From: Shinella kummerowiae
GTDB lineage: Bacteria > Pseudomonadota > Alphaproteobacteria > Rhizobiales > Rhizobiaceae
Length of the DNA: 64,000 bases
NCBI RefSeq assembly: GCF_009827055.1
Contig: NZ_WUMK01000004.1
Coordinates: 186,001-250,000 of the forward strand
Direction: 5' to 3'
The notes beneath the pieces were generated by a model that was not told where the DNA came from, did no database searches, and saw nothing but the letters and a program-made list of their open reading frames with translations. The first letter of the stretch is position 1. Every line of letters begins with the position of its first letter. Shown one piece after another: positions 1 to 10,142 of the stretch. Position numbers and translations under genes: made by a program.

Positions 1-2
1 GG

Positions 3-320
3 GAAGGCGGCAGCGACACTCCCGGTCGCAGCACCTCCGTCATTACCCGCACGAAGCCGAAGACCAAGAAGCCGAGCCTGTACCGCGTCCTGCTTCTCAA
101 TGACGATTATACTCCGATGGAGTTTGTAATCCACATTCTGGAACGTTTCTTCCAGAAGGACCGGGAAGCCGCCACACGGGTCATGCTCCATGTGCACAAT
201 CATGGGGTCGGCGAGTGTGGTGTGTTTACCTACGAGGTTGCCGAAACCAAAGTGACACAGGTGATGGATTTCTCCCGCCAGCACCAGCATCCGCTGCAAT
301 GTGTCATGGAAAAGAAATGA
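3..320 (+). CDS. clpS: ClpS, ATP-dependent Clp protease adaptor (5' partial)
   Basis: Cytoplasmic adaptor that delivers N-degron substrates to ClpA-ClpP. The frame is open from base 3, so the start codon lies left of the window; at least 105 C-terminal residues are present. The [11 protein letters not shown] motif and the conserved H-x-x-G-x-x-x-C-G-V-F segment ([17 protein letters not shown]) are diagnostic for the N-degron binding domain. The gene stops 9 bases before the clpA start, the usual clpS-clpA operon order in alphaproteobacteria. Confidence 0.95.
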   Translation, partial: EGGSDTPGRSTSVITRTKPKTKKPSLYRVLLLNDDYTPMEFVIHILERFFQKDREAATRVMLHVHNHGVGECGVFTYEVAETKVTQVMDFSRQHQHPLQCVMEKK

Positions 321-329
321 GGAACGACC

Positions 330-2840
330 GTGCCAACATTTTCTGCAAGCCTTGAAAAGGCGCTCCACCAGGCACTGACCTACGCGAACGAGCGTCATCA
401 CGAATATGCGACGCTCGAGCACCTTCTGCTCGCGTTGATCGACGACGCCGATGCGGCCGCCGTGATGGGTGCCTGCAATGTCAATCTCGACGTGCTGCGC
501 AAGACCGTCGTCGATTATGTCGATAACGACCTCGCCAACCTGGTGACCGGTTACGAGGAAGATTCCAAGCCCACCTCCGGCTTCCAGCGCGTCATCCAGC
601 GCGCGGTGATCCATGTCCAGTCGTCCGGACGCGAGGAAGTGACCGGCGCCAACGTGCTCGTCGCGATCTTCGCCGAGCGCGAGAGCCATGCCGCCTATTT
701 CCTGCAGGAGCAGGAGATGACACGTTACGACGCGGTGAACTTCATCTCGCATGGCATCGGCAAGCGTCCCGGCTCCACCGAGCAGCGCACGGTGCGCGGT
801 GCCGACGAGTCCGAAGGCGAGCCGACGAAGCAGCAGCGCAACGGCGGCGAGCCGGAAGAGGCCGCCAAGAAGCAGGACGCGCTGACCGCCTATTGCGTGA
901 ATCTCAACGAGAAGGCGAAGAACGGCAAGATCGACCCGCTCATCGGCCGCCACGCCGAGGTGAACCGCACCATCCAGGTCCTCTGCCGCCGCTCGAAGAA
1001 CAATCCGCTCTATGTGGGCGATCCGGGTGTGGGCAAGACGGCCATCGCCGAAGGCCTCGCCAAGCGTATCGTCGAAGGCAAGGTGCCGGAAGCGCTCGCC
1101 GACGCGACGATCTTCTCGCTCGACATGGGCACGCTCCTTGCCGGCACGCGTTATCGCGGTGACTTCGAGGAGCGCCTGAAGCAGGTCGTCAAGGAACTGG
1201 AAGATTATCCGGGTGCGGTTCTGTTCATCGACGAGATCCACACCGTCATCGGCGCCGGCGCCACCTCCGGCGGCGCGATGGATGCGTCCAACCTCCTGAA
1301 GCCGGCGCTGTCTTCCGGCGCGATCCGCTGCATCGGTTCGACGACCTACAAGGAATACCGCCAGTTCTTCGAAAAGGACCGGGCGCTCGTCCGCCGCTTC
1401 CAGAAGATCGACGTCAACGAGCCGACCATCGACGACACGATCGAGATCATGAAGGGCCTGAAGCCCTACTTCGAGGAATACCACAAGCTCCGGTATTCCA
1501 ACGAGGCGATCAAGTCGGCCGTCGAATTGTCGGCACGCTACATCAACGACCGCAAGCTGCCGGACAAGGCGATCGACGTGATCGACGAGACCGGCGCGGC
1601 CCAGATGCTGCTGCCGGCCGGCAAGCGCCGCAAGCTGATCACCGAGAAGGAGATCGAAGCGACGATCGCCACCATGGCCCGCATTCCGGCGAAGACCGTG
1701 TCCAAGGACGACGAGCAGGTGCTCTCCAACCTGGAGAAGGAACTGCGCTCGGTGGTCTATGGCCAGGATCTGGCGATCGAAGCGCTGGCATCGGCAATCA
1801 AGCTTGCCCGTGCGGGCCTGCGCGAACCGAACAAGCCGATCGGCAGCTACCTGTTCTCCGGCCCCACGGGCGTCGGCAAGACGGAAGTCGCCAAGCAGCT
1901 TGCCGCCTCGCTCGGCGTGGAACTGCTGCGCTTCGACATGTCGGAATACATGGAACGGCACACGGTTTCGCGCCTGCTCGGTGCACCTCCCGGCTATGTC
2001 GGCTTCGACCAGGGCGGCCTGCTGACCGATGGCGTCGACCAGCATCCGCATTGCGTGCTGCTGCTCGACGAAATCGAGAAGGCGCATCCGGACCTCTACA
2101 ACATCCTGTTGCAGGTCATGGATCACGGCTCGCTGACCGACCATAACGGCAAGAAGATCGACTTCCGCAACGTCATCCTGATCATGACGACCAATGCGGG
2201 CGCATCCGACATGGCCAAGGCCGCCATCGGCTTCGGCTCGTCGAAGCGCGAAGGCGAGGACATGGAGGCGATCAACCGCCTGTTCACGCCGGAATTCCGC
2301 AACCGTCTCGATGCGATCATCCCGTTCGGCTCTCTGCCGACGCCGGTCATCCATCAGGTCGTGCAGAAGTTCGTCATGCAGTTGGAAACCCAGCTTGCCG
2401 AACGCAACGTCACCTTCGACCTGCAGCAGGAGGCAATCGCCTGGCTGGCCGAGAAGGGCTACGACGAGAAGATGGGGGCTCGCCCGCTGGCGCGTGTCAT
2501 CCAGGAAAACATCAAGAAGAAGCTCGCCGACGAAATCCTCTTCGGCAAGCTCAAGAAGGGCGGCGTCGTTCGCGTCTCCGTAGGCCCGAAGGAAGACGGC
2601 TCGAAGGGCCTGATCCTCGACGCCGTGCCGGAAACCGCGCCGATCAAGCCGAAGGCCGAGGTCGAGGAAACCGCCGCGAAGAAGGCCAAGCCCCGCAAGG
2701 CCAAGGAAACCGTTGCCGCCGAAGCGGCACCGACCAAGGCCAAGTCGTCGAAGAAGGTGACCGAAGCCAAGGCCGAACAGCCGAAGGACGAGCCGCCGCG
2801 CAAGTCCAGCGCCGTTCCGAAGGTGCCGCGCAAAAAATAA
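330..2840 (+). CDS. clpA: ClpA, AAA+ unfoldase subunit of ClpAP
   Basis: Hexameric unfoldase that threads substrates into ClpP. It starts at GTG 330 behind a GAGGAA ribosome site, right after clpS. Two Clp-N repeats occupy about residues 1-145. AAA1 has Walker A GDPGVGKT at about 230-237, and AAA2 has GPTGVGKT at about 511-518. The protein is 836 residues, longer than E. coli ClpA (758), because of a low-complexity Lys/Ala/Glu tail after about residue 765 that probably is disordered. A strong terminator follows. Confidence 0.97.
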   Translation: MPTFSASLEKALHQALTYANERHHEYATLEHLLLALIDDADAAAVMGACNVNLDVLRKTVVDYVDNDLANLVTGYEEDSKPTSGFQRVIQRAVIHVQSSGREEVTGANVLVAIFAERESHAAYFLQEQEMTRYDAVNFISHGIGKRPGSTEQRTVRGADESEGEPTKQQRNGGEPEEAAKKQDALTAYCVNLNEKAKNGKIDPLIGRHAEVNRTIQVLCRRSKNNPLYVGDPGVGKTAIAEGLAKRIVEGKVPEALADATIFSLDMGTLLAGTRYRGDFEERLKQVVKELEDYPGAVLFIDEIHTVIGAGATSGGAMDASNLLKPALSSGAIRCIGSTTYKEYRQFFEKDRALVRRFQKIDVNEPTIDDTIEIMKGLKPYFEEYHKLRYSNEAIKSAVELSARYINDRKLPDKAIDVIDETGAAQMLLPAGKRRKLITEKEIEATIATMARIPAKTVSKDDEQVLSNLEKELRSVVYGQDLAIEALASAIKLARAGLREPNKPIGSYLFSGPTGVGKTEVAKQLAASLGVELLRFDMSEYMERHTVSRLLGAPPGYVGFDQGGLLTDGVDQHPHCVLLLDEIEKAHPDLYNILLQVMDHGSLTDHNGKKIDFRNVILIMTTNAGASDMAKAAIGFGSSKREGEDMEAINRLFTPEFRNRLDAIIPFGSLPTPVIHQVVQKFVMQLETQLAERNVTFDLQQEAIAWLAEKGYDEKMGARPLARVIQENIKKKLADEILFGKLKKGGVVRVSVGPKEDGSKGLILDAVPETAPIKPKAEVEETAAKKAKPRKAKETVAAEAAPTKAKSSKKVTEAKAEQPKDEPPRKSSAVPKVPRKK

Positions 2841-2860
2841 CGGCTTTACAAATCATACAG

Positions 2861-2891
2861 GCCGGGCAGGAGACTGCCCGGCTTTCTTTTT
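2861..2891 (+). terminator. Rho-independent terminator of clpSA
   Basis: A 9-bp perfect stem (GCCGGGCAG / CTGCCCGGC, loop GAGA) is followed by TTTCTTTTTG. It starts 20 bases after the clpA stop and separates clpSA from azlCD. Confidence 0.9.
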
Positions 2892-2923
2892 GTTGAAGAT
2901 CCGAGACCCGCCCGAGAGAGTGG

Positions 2924-3664
2924 ATGACTGCCGAGACCGCGCCAGAACCCCAATCCCAGATGCACTGGTTTCTGCTCGGCATGCGCGGCATTTTCAGCCT
3001 GCCGGCGATCATCCTGATGCTGTCCTTCGTCGGCTTTGCCGCTTTCACGGCGGAGGCGAAAATTCCGGTCGAGCAGGTGATGTTCATGACCGGCATGGTC
3101 TGGGCGCTGCCGGCGAAAGTGATCCTCGTCGGGTCGATGCTGTCGGGCGCGCACATCGCTGCCGCGTTCATCGCCGTGACGCTGTCTTCCGTGCGCATGA
3201 TGCCGATGGTCGCTGCGCTGATCCCGGAAATCCGCGACCGCCGCACGCCCACCTGGCTGTTGCTGATCATCTCGCATTTCGTGGCGATCACCGCCTGGGT
3301 CTTCGCAATGGAGCATGTGCGCACCGTGCCACGGGAGGGCCGCGTCGCCTTCTTCGCCGGCTTCGGCATCACCCTGACGGTCGCCAACATCATCCTGGTC
3401 GGCCTCGTCTACGGTGCCGTTTCGGAATTCCCGCCCATCGTTTCAGGCTGCCTGTTCTTCCTGACGCCGGTCTATTTCCTCACCTCGATCTGGATTTCCG
3501 CCCGCCATCGCGTGATCTACTGGGCGCTCGGCATCGGCCTTGCGCTCGGCTACGTCTTTGCGGTGATCGCTCCGGAATACGACATCCTGCTTGCCGGCGT
3601 CATCGGCGGAACGGTCGCCTGGTGGGGGGAACGGTGGTTGCGCCAGAGGGAGGCCGGCCGATGA
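2924..3664 (+). CDS. azlC: AzlC-family branched-chain amino acid permease
   Basis: Large subunit of the AzlCD inner-membrane exporter of branched-chain amino acids. The 246-residue protein is very hydrophobic with about seven membrane segments. It contains the AzlC-type segment around ALPAKVILVGSMLSGAHIAAAF, where the family has a conserved small-residue-rich helix pair. The ATG of the small subunit overlaps its stop (ATGA), so the two are translationally coupled. Substrate is inferred from family only. Confidence 0.85.
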   Translation: MTAETAPEPQSQMHWFLLGMRGIFSLPAIILMLSFVGFAAFTAEAKIPVEQVMFMTGMVWALPAKVILVGSMLSGAHIAAAFIAVTLSSVRMMPMVAALIPEIRDRRTPTWLLLIISHFVAITAWVFAMEHVRTVPREGRVAFFAGFGITLTVANIILVGLVYGAVSEFPPIVSGCLFFLTPVYFLTSIWISARHRVIYWALGIGLALGYVFAVIAPEYDILLAGVIGGTVAWWGERWLRQREAGR

Positions 3665-4005
3665 GCTTCGACGGCCTCTGGCCCTATATCTACATCGCCA
3701 TCGCCGGCTGGCTTGCGACGGATCTGTGGCGCTGGGCCGGCGTACTTGCCGGCAACCGCATCGACGAGACATCGGAAGTGCTGAACTGGGTGAGGGCGGT
3801 GGCGACCGCGCTCGTGGCCGCCGTCATCGCCAAGCTGATCTTCTTCCCGACCGGAACGCTCGAAACCTCGCCGCTCTGGCTGCGGCTCGGCGCGGTGGTT
3901 TTCGGGGCCGTCTGCTTCTTTTTCGGCGGCCGTTTCCGACAGATCCTGGGCATAGCCGCGGCCATAGCCTTCCTGGCCGCGGGGCTCGCCATCACAGGCG
4001 CCTGA
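3661..4005 (+). CDS. azlD: AzlD-family membrane protein
   Basis: Small partner of AzlC, 114 residues with four predicted membrane helices and a conserved start (MSFDGLWPYIYIAIAGWLAT). The frame is open much further upstream, but the ATG at 3661 overlapping the azlC stop by four bases is the natural start. AzlC and AzlD act together as a two-component exporter. Confidence 0.85.
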   Translation: MSFDGLWPYIYIAIAGWLATDLWRWAGVLAGNRIDETSEVLNWVRAVATALVAAVIAKLIFFPTGTLETSPLWLRLGAVVFGAVCFFFGGRFRQILGIAAAIAFLAAGLAITGA

Positions 4006-4017
4006 TCGGAGGGGCGC

Positions 4018-4440
4018 TTATTCCGACAGCGCCTTTTTCAGCTTTTCCGCATTCGCAGCCAGCACGCCCTGGTCTTCCATCGTGCCGGAATGCGGCTTCA
4101 GCGCCACGCCCTCGTTGCGCGGGATGACGTGGAAATGCAGGTGATAGACGGTCTGGCCGGCGGCCGGTTCGTTGAACTGGACGACCGTCACGCCATCCGC
4201 CTCGAACGCCGCCTTTACCGCGACCGCTACCTTCTGCACCACCGGCATCAGGCGCGAGAGCGTTTCCGGGTCGGCATCGAGGATGTTGCGCGACGGCGCC
4301 TTGGGGATGACGAGCGTATGGCCGTTCGCCTGCGGCATCACGTCCATGAAGGCTATCGCGTGGTCGTCCTCGTAGACGCGGTGCGAAGGGATTTCGCCGC
4401 GCAGGATCTTTGCGAAGATGTTGTTGGTGTCGTAGCTCAT
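4018..4440 (-). CDS. HIT family nucleotide-binding protein
   Basis: Histidine-triad hydrolase or transferase acting on nucleotide phosphoramidates or dinucleotides (HinT/Fhit branch). The signature H-x-H-x-H-x-x is present as HLHFHVIP near residue 97. I use the ATG at 4440 because GGAGACGAGC lies directly before it; an upstream in-frame start at 4509 would overlap the next gene and has no clear ribosome site. The protein is 140 residues, typical for the family. It is the last gene of a leftward cluster. Exact substrate unknown. Confidence 0.9.
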   Translation of the reverse strand: MSYDTNNIFAKILRGEIPSHRVYEDDHAIAFMDVMPQANGHTLVIPKAPSRNILDADPETLSRLMPVVQKVAVAVKAAFEADGVTVVQFNEPAAGQTVYHLHFHVIPRNEGVALKPHSGTMEDQGVLAANAEKLKKALSE

Positions 4441-4459
4441 GCTCGTCTCCCGATAGTGC

Positions 4460-5656
4460 TCAGTCTGTGTCGTTCGGTTCGCCGCGGCGGAAGGGGCCGT
4501 GTTCGGCAAGATATTCCCCCGTCATCTCGACATCGCGACGCTCGCGCTCAAGATAGTCCGCGACGGCGCGCCGGAGGCCTGGATGGGTTAAGTAGTGGGC
4601 AGAGTGGACGGTGGCCGGCAGATAGCCGCGCGCCAGCTTGTGTTCGCCCTGCGCGCCGGCCTCGACGCGCGCCAGCCCCTTGGCGATGGCGAAATCGATC
4701 GCCTGGTGGTAGCAGACCTCGAAATGCAGGAAGGGGTGGTCCTCGATGCAGCCCCAGTGCCGGCCATAGAGCGTATCGCCGCCGATGAAATTGATCGCAC
4801 CGGCGATGTAACGACCGTTGCGCCGGGCCATGATGAGCAGGATATCGTCGGCCATGCGCTCGCCGATCAGGCGGTAGAATGCACGGTTGAGATAAGGCCG
4901 CCCCCATTTGCGACTGCCGGTGTCCATGTAGAAGGTGAAGAACTGGTCCCAGATCGCTTCGGTCAGGTCCTTGCCCGTCAGCCAGTCGATTTCGATGCCG
5001 TGTTCCAGCGCCGCGCGGCGCTCCTTCTTCAGGGCTTTACGTTTGCGCGAGGCGAGCGTTTCGAGAAAATCCTCGTGCGAGCCGTAACCGGCATTGATGA
5101 AGTGGAATTGCTGGTCCGTGCGGTGCAGGTAGCCGGACGCCTCGAAGACCGGCATTTCCTTTTCCGGCACGAAGGTCACGTGTGCGGATGACACGCCGTG
5201 GCGTTTGCACAGTTCCTTCAAACCCTCGGCAAGTGCCGCCTGTGTCGCGACAACCGGTTGGTCGGCGCGGTGCAACAGGCGCGGGCCGGTGGCCGGCGTG
5301 AAGGGGATGGCGGCCTGCAGTTTGGGATAATAGCTCCCGCCGGCGCGCTCGAAAGCATCGGCCCAGCCATGGTCGAAGACATATTCGCCCTGGCTGTGGT
5401 TCTTGAGATAGACGGGCAGGGCGCCGAGAATGGCGCCGTCGTCCCCCTCCAGGAGAAGGTGCTGGCCGAGCCAGCCCGTTTCGGCAATGGCACAGCCCGA
5501 TTCCTCGAGCGAGGACAGGAAGGCGTGGCTGACGAAGGGATTGTACGGCGTCGACGTCTCGTCTATGGAGGCGCCGGCGAGGCGCCCCCAGTCGTTCGCC
5601 GGAATGTCGGCGAAGCTCGTTTCGACGCGGATGCGCACCGACCCGGCCATACTCAA
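4460..5656 (-). CDS. GNAT/FemAB-like N-acyltransferase (DUF482 type)
   Basis: The 398-residue cytosolic protein matches the DUF482 branch of the FemAB/GNAT superfamily. Recognisable features are the N-terminal PYNPFVSHAFLSSLEESGC segment, the YYPKLQAAIPFTPATGPRLL segment and the C-terminal EAGAQGEHKLARGYLP motif. Family members are poorly characterised and were annotated as peptidogalycan biosynthesis proteins. The start overlaps the stop of the upstream phosphodiesterase gene by four bases. Substrate cannot be read from sequence. Confidence 0.85.
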   Translation of the reverse strand: MSMAGSVRIRVETSFADIPANDWGRLAGASIDETSTPYNPFVSHAFLSSLEESGCAIAETGWLGQHLLLEGDDGAILGALPVYLKNHSQGEYVFDHGWADAFERAGGSYYPKLQAAIPFTPATGPRLLHRADQPVVATQAALAEGLKELCKRHGVSSAHVTFVPEKEMPVFEASGYLHRTDQQFHFINAGYGSHEDFLETLASRKRKALKKERRAALEHGIEIDWLTGKDLTEAIWDQFFTFYMDTGSRKWGRPYLNRAFYRLIGERMADDILLIMARRNGRYIAGAINFIGGDTLYGRHWGCIEDHPFLHFEVCYHQAIDFAIAKGLARVEAGAQGEHKLARGYLPATVHSAHYLTHPGLRRAVADYLERERRDVEMTGEYLAEHGPFRRGEPNDTD

Positions 5657-6378
5657 GCCGTCAAGGCCTCGCGCGGATCAAACCCTTCGAAGGTCATCTG
5701 GTCCGCGTTGAGGGCCGTGATCGTGCGCGCCTCGTCGTCGCGCACCGTCCAGGTGATGATCTGCTTGCCGAGATCGCGCTGCCGGCTGATGAAATCGTTC
5801 GGCAGGTGGCCGTAGTAATAGGAGATGAAATCAAGCCCGAGCTGCATGGCGGCCTCGTGCACGGCAAAATTCTCCGGCCGCACGCCTTCCGCCGTCAGGC
5901 CGACGGGGCGGGTCGTGCCGATTTCCGTCAGATCCTTCAACAGCCATTGGTCGAAGCTCATCAGCGCGACGGGGCCTTCATAATCCTCGATCGCATCGAG
6001 CACGGCCATGGCGAAGCCCTCGTCGTCGCCCTTGCGGCCCTTGAGCTCCAGAACGAGCGGCACGCGGCCCTTCACGAGATGGAGAAGCTGCTTCAGCGTC
6101 GGCACGCGATCTGCCGTGCCGCCGATCGGCAGCAGGCCGAGTTCGCCGGCCGTGCGTGCACGCACGTCACCCTCGATGCCGCAGAGCCGCTTCAGGTCGT
6201 CGTCATGGAAGACGACGGGAATGGCATCGGCCGCATATTGCAGGTCGCATTCGATGGCAAAGCCGGCATCGGAGGCACGCGCGAAGGCGGACAACGTGTT
6301 TTCCCAGACGGTCCGGTTGAGGTCGTGATAGCCGCGATGGGCAATCGGCCTCTCGGTCAGCCAGTTGAATTTCTGCAT
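5653..6378 (-). CDS. Glycerophosphodiester phosphodiesterase family protein
   Basis: Hydrolyses glycerophosphodiesters to glycerol-3-phosphate and an alcohol. The 241-residue TIM-barrel protein shows the metal and catalytic signature: HRG near residue 14, E-x-D in the ECDLQY segment, and the H of VVFHDDDLKRLCG. No signal peptide is visible, so it is probably cytoplasmic (UgpQ-like). It overlaps its neighbours on both sides by one to four bases, indicating a tightly coupled operon with the RidA gene upstream. Confidence 0.9.
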   Translation of the reverse strand: MQKFNWLTERPIAHRGYHDLNRTVWENTLSAFARASDAGFAIECDLQYAADAIPVVFHDDDLKRLCGIEGDVRARTAGELGLLPIGGTADRVPTLKQLLHLVKGRVPLVLELKGRKGDDEGFAMAVLDAIEDYEGPVALMSFDQWLLKDLTEIGTTRPVGLTAEGVRPENFAVHEAAMQLGLDFISYYYGHLPNDFISRQRDLGKQIITWTVRDDEARTITALNADQMTFEGFDPREALTA

Positions 6379-6842
6379 CAGGCAATTTCCATGATGGCGT
6401 CGATTTCGACGGCGGCATTGAGGGGAAGGGCCGCCATGCCGACCGCGGCGCGGGCGTGTTTGCCGGCCTCGCCGAGCGCGCCGACGAGGAAGTTGGACGC
6501 GCCGTTCAGCACCAGATGCTGTTCGACAAAGTCCGGCGTCGAGGCGACGAAACCGTTGATCTTGATGATGCGCTTGATGCGCGACAGGTCGCCGAGTGCG
6601 GCCTTGGCCTGGGCAAGGAGGCCAAGCGCGCAGAGTTCGGCCGCCTTCTGGGCACCGGCGACATCGACGTCCTTGCCGACGTGACCGGTCACGGCGAGCT
6701 TGCCGTCGAGCATCGGCAACTGGCCGGAAATGTGAAGCACGTTGCCGCTGATGACGAAGGGCACATAGTTCGCTGCCGGGGCCGCCGCTACGGGAATGTC
6801 GTAGCCCAGTTCCTTGACGCGTTTCTCGATTTCAGCGGACAT
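6378..6842 (-). CDS. RidA family (YjgF/Rut) deaminase-like protein
   Basis: RidA-type proteins hydrolyse reactive enamine/imine intermediates made by PLP enzymes. The 154-residue protein has the family core VISGNVLHISGQLP and the C-terminal segment with AAVGMAALPLNAAVEIDAI. The canonical active-site Arg of RidA is not in its standard context (the usual R-x-x-V/A-x is replaced by ARAAVGMAAL), as in several RidA subfamilies of about 150 residues. First gene of the leftward cluster; its stop overlaps the next ATG (TGATG). Confidence 0.85.
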   Translation of the reverse strand: MSAEIEKRVKELGYDIPVAAAPAANYVPFVISGNVLHISGQLPMLDGKLAVTGHVGKDVDVAGAQKAAELCALGLLAQAKAALGDLSRIKRIIKINGFVASTPDFVEQHLVLNGASNFLVGALGEAGKHARAAVGMAALPLNAAVEIDAIMEIA

Positions 6843-6988
6843 GCCGGTCTCCGTTGTTGGCCTGTTTGGGATATCGCTGCGGCCTGCCGTCGCGATATCG
6901 AAATGAATGGGGCGTGGCGCGCATATTGCCTCGCTTTTGCCGGAAGAGTTCTTATAACATCGCGACCGACTTCAACAGGAGGAAACGG

Positions 6989-7816
6989 ATGTTTCGTTCA
7001 GCCTTTGTCGCGGCCGCCATGGCCGGGGCATGCATCGCCGGCAGCGGCATCACGAGCGCCTTTGCCACACCGGCGACGGGGCTTGCGCCGCACCGTGCCG
7101 TCTACGACCTCCAGCTTAAGGATGCGACCGAGCGCTCGGGCATCGCCGGCATGTATGGCCGCATGGTCTATGAGTTCAACGGCAGCCCCTGCGACGGCTA
7201 TACCGTGAGCTTCCGTTTCGTCACCCAGGTCAATACCGGCGAGGAAACGCGGCTCACCGACCAGCAGACGACGACCTACGAGGACCTGAAGAGCGGCAGC
7301 TTCCGCTTCCTCACGCGCTCGTTCACCGATGAGAAGCTGGACAAGGAAGTGCGAGGCTCCGCCCGCGAGGACAAGAACGGCGTCAGCGTCGACCTGACGG
7401 CGCCGGACACACGCCAGGTGGAACTCGCCGCCAGCCGCTTCCCGACCGAGCACATGCTGGACGTCATCGATAGCGCCAAGAAGGGCAAACGCTTCTTCGA
7501 ATCGCGCCTGTTCGACGGCTCGGATGCCGGCGACAAGACGCTGATGACCACGACGGTCGTCGGCAAGAAGGACACGCCCAAGGCCGGCGATCCGGATGCC
7601 GACAAGGCGGGCACATTCTCGAAGCAGGCCTTCTGGCCGGTCTCGATCGCCTATTATAATGACACCAGCGAAGGCGACGCGCTGCCGGTCTACCGCATGT
7701 CCTTCAAGCTTTACGAGAACGGCATCACCCGCGACCTGACCATGGACTATGGCGAGTTCGTGCTGACCGGCAAGCTCGCCAAGCTGGAAATGTTCAAGCA
7801 GCAGGAGTGCAAGTAA
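6989..7816 (+). CDS. eipB: EipB-family periplasmic cell-envelope integrity protein (DUF1849)
   Basis: Alphaproteobacterial periplasmic beta-spiral protein required for envelope integrity in Brucella. The ATG at 6989 is chosen because CAGGAGGAAACGG precedes it; it gives a 275-residue protein that begins with a clear signal peptide ending at SAFA. Two cysteines (GSPCDGYT early, QQECK at the very C-terminus) match the disulphide pair described for Brucella EipB. It is transcribed alone between the RidA cluster and rpsB. Confidence 0.85.
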   Translation: MFRSAFVAAAMAGACIAGSGITSAFATPATGLAPHRAVYDLQLKDATERSGIAGMYGRMVYEFNGSPCDGYTVSFRFVTQVNTGEETRLTDQQTTTYEDLKSGSFRFLTRSFTDEKLDKEVRGSAREDKNGVSVDLTAPDTRQVELAASRFPTEHMLDVIDSAKKGKRFFESRLFDGSDAGDKTLMTTTVVGKKDTPKAGDPDADKAGTFSKQAFWPVSIAYYNDTSEGDALPVYRMSFKLYENGITRDLTMDYGEFVLTGKLAKLEMFKQQECK

Positions 7817-8002
7817 GCACCCTTCCACCGTCTTTTTTGCTGGTTGCCCTTGATTTACCGGGAGACTGGGGGTATGGGGCAGCCATTCCACACGTAAGGC
7901 ATGGGATTGTCCGGGAGAAATCCGGACTGTTCCGCCCGGTGGCATTCCCCAAGGGGATGCTGTTCGCCTTGCGGAGGTTCAACCGGAAAAGGATAAAAAG
8001 GC
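7817..8002 (+). promoter_or_regulatory. rpsB leader region
   Basis: This 186-base interval precedes rpsB and holds no convincing gene. It contains a 6-bp stem GTCCGG / CCGGAC at 7909-7914 and 7922-7927. Possible -35/-10 pairs around 7850 and 7871 are weak. S2 synthesis is autoregulated through the leader in other bacteria; whether this leader does so is not shown. Confidence 0.35.
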
Positions 8003-8770
8003 ATGGCATTGCCCGATTTCTCTATGCGCCAGCTTCTGGAAGCTGGTATTCACTTCGGCCACCAGACCCACCGCTGGAACCCGAAGATGAAGCCGTACAT
8101 CTTCGGCGATCGTAACAACGTTCACATCATCGACCTGGCACAGACCGTTCCGATGCTGTCGCGCGCCCTTCAGGTCGTGTCCGACACCGTCGCCGGCGGC
8201 GGCCGCGTTCTGTTCGTCGGCACCAAGCGCCAGGCGTCCGACATCATCGCTGACGCTGCCAAGCGTTCGGCCCAGTACTACGTCAACGCCCGCTGGCTCG
8301 GCGGCATGCTGACGAACTGGAAGACCATCTCCAACTCGATCCAGCGCCTGCGCAAGCTCGACGAGATCCTCGCTTCGGAAGGCTCCGGCTATTCGAAGAA
8401 GGAGCGCCTGACCCTCGAGCGCGAACGCGAAAAGCTTGAAAAGGCTCTCGGCGGTATCCGCGACATGGGTGGCACGCCGGACCTGATGTTCATCATCGAT
8501 ACCAACAAGGAATCGATCGCCATCCAGGAAGCCAAGCGTCTCGGCATTCCGGTCGTTGCCATCATCGACTCCAACTGCGATCCGGACCCGATCGACTTCC
8601 CGATCCCCGGCAACGACGACGCCTCGCGCGCCATCGCGCTGTACTGCGACCTGATCGCACGCGCTGCCATCGACGGCATCGCACGTCAGCAGGGCGCTTC
8701 TGGCCGCGATCTCGGCGCCTCCGCTGAAGTTCCGGTCGAGCCGGCGCTCGAAGCAGAAGCCGAAGCATAA
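8003..8770 (+). CDS. rpsB: 30S ribosomal protein S2
   Basis: Essential 30S protein that anchors bS1 to the small subunit. The 255-residue protein starts [20 protein letters not shown] and includes the family segments [12 protein letters not shown] and DTNKES. It is followed by an acidic C-terminal tail typical of rhizobial S2. rpsB-tsf-pyrH-frr order is conserved across bacteria. Two stem-loops lie between rpsB and tsf. Confidence 0.98.
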   Translation: MALPDFSMRQLLEAGIHFGHQTHRWNPKMKPYIFGDRNNVHIIDLAQTVPMLSRALQVVSDTVAGGGRVLFVGTKRQASDIIADAAKRSAQYYVNARWLGGMLTNWKTISNSIQRLRKLDEILASEGSGYSKKERLTLEREREKLEKALGGIRDMGGTPDLMFIIDTNKESIAIQEAKRLGIPVVAIIDSNCDPDPIDFPIPGNDDASRAIALYCDLIARAAIDGIARQQGASGRDLGASAEVPVEPALEAEAEA

Positions 8771-8815
8771 GGCCAGGGTCGGAGCGAAACATTCGCTCCT
8801 GCTTTCCCGATTCAA

Positions 8816-8853
8816 CCGAGGCCAGAGAGACGATCCCTGGCCTCGGCTTGTTT
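8816..8853 (+). terminator. Stem-loop terminator/attenuator between rpsB and tsf
   Basis: A perfect 10-bp stem (CCGAGGCCAG 8816-8825 / CTGGCCTCGG 8837-8846) is followed by CTTGTTT. A second hairpin GGAGCGAA-ACA-TTCGCTCC sits just upstream at 8781. It may lower tsf transcription relative to rpsB; the T tract is weak. Confidence 0.6.
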
Positions 8854-9009
8854 AAAGACCTTGTCTGCCCACGGTCCGAAGGGCCTAGCTGAGGCGGCAG
8901 GTCGCGGTGATCTTCATCACCCTGTCACATTTCCGGGTACATTCGTTCCCAAAACCTTGAGTTCGCCGAGGTTTTCCGGCGGCACGCAACAACCGACAAG
9001 AGGCTCACA

Positions 9010-9936
9010 ATGGCTGAAATCACCGCTGCACTGGTGAAGGAACTGCGCGAAAAGTCCGGCGCAGGCATGATGGACTGCAAGAAGGCGCTGACGGAAAACA
9101 ACGGCGACATCGAAGCAGCAATCGACTGGCTGCGCGCCAAGGGCATCGCCAAGGCCGACAAGAAGTCCGGCCGCACCGCCGCTGAGGGCCTGATCGGCAT
9201 CGCCAGCGCCGGTACCAAGGCTGTCGTCCTCGAAATCAACTCCGAAACCGACTTTGTCGCTCGCAACGATGCCTTCCAGGATCTCGTTCGCGGCGTTGCC
9301 GGCGTGGCGCTTGGCACCGACGGTTCCGTCGAGGCGATCTCGGCTGCCAACTACCCGGCAACCGGCAAGTCGGTTCACGAGACCATCACCGACGCGATCG
9401 CCACGATCGGCGAGAACATGAACCTGCGCCGCGCAACGCTGCTGTCGGTCGAAGACGGCGTCGTCGCGACCTACATCCACAATGCGGTTGCTGACGGCCT
9501 CGGCAAGCTCGGCGTGCTGGTCGCGCTGAAGTCGACCGGCGACAAGGAAGCGCTCAACGCCATCGGCCGCCAGGTCGCCATGCACGTTGCCGCCACCAAC
9601 CCGCTCGCCATCCGTTCGGAAGAAGTCGATGCCGCTGTCGCCGAGCGCGAACGCAACGTCTTCATCGAGCAGTCGCGCGCGTCCGGCAAGCCGGACAACA
9701 TCATCGAGAAGATGGTTGAAGGCCGCATGCGCAAGTTCTTCGAGGAAGTCGCCCTGCTGTCGCAGGCCTTCGTCATGAACCCGGAAGTGACCGTCGGCGC
9801 TGCCGTCAAGGAAGCTGAAAAGACGGTCGGCGCTCCGATCGAAGTCGTCGGCATGGCCCGTCTGCTGCTCGGCGAAGGCGTCGAAAAGGAAGCGACGGAC
9901 TTCGCGGCCGAAGTCGCAGCCGTCGCCAAGGGCTGA
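9010..9936 (+). CDS. tsf: Elongation factor Ts
   Basis: Guanine nucleotide exchange factor for EF-Tu. 308 residues, beginning [20 protein letters not shown], with the TDFVARN signature that contacts EF-Tu. Length and order are standard. An inverted-repeat terminator lies between tsf and pyrH. Confidence 0.98.
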   Translation: MAEITAALVKELREKSGAGMMDCKKALTENNGDIEAAIDWLRAKGIAKADKKSGRTAAEGLIGIASAGTKAVVLEINSETDFVARNDAFQDLVRGVAGVALGTDGSVEAISAANYPATGKSVHETITDAIATIGENMNLRRATLLSVEDGVVATYIHNAVADGLGKLGVLVALKSTGDKEALNAIGRQVAMHVAATNPLAIRSEEVDAAVAERERNVFIEQSRASGKPDNIIEKMVEGRMRKFFEEVALLSQAFVMNPEVTVGAAVKEAEKTVGAPIEVVGMARLLLGEGVEKEATDFAAEVAAVAKG

Positions 9937-9984
9937 TTTTTCATTCCCGCTTGGGAAAAGAATGGCCTGATTGGGAAAAGAACC

Positions 9985-10016
9985 GGGCGCCGCGTGACAA
10001 CGCGGCGCCCTTCGTG
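9985..10016 (+). terminator. Terminator after tsf
   Basis: A perfect 10-bp G/C stem (GGGCGCCGCG 9985-9994 / CGCGGCGCCC 10001-10010, loop TGACAA) is followed by TTCGTGT. It closes the rpsB-tsf unit before pyrH. Confidence 0.7.
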
Positions 10017-10142
10017 TATCCGGCTTGCCGAAATGCCTGCCCCGAAATTTCTCTGCGGCGAGGGCTGCCCTTTGCAGGACCGCCCCCCGGTTCTGCCCGG
10101 CTGCCGGATCGGGAGAGCAGGCCCACGAGTTCAGGAGCGACC

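Noticed and set aside
2890-4005. 371-codon frame covering azlC and ending as azlD
   Set aside because: Only the last 114 codons encode a real protein (AzlD from ATG 3661); the upstream part is Arg/His-rich out-of-frame reading of azlC.
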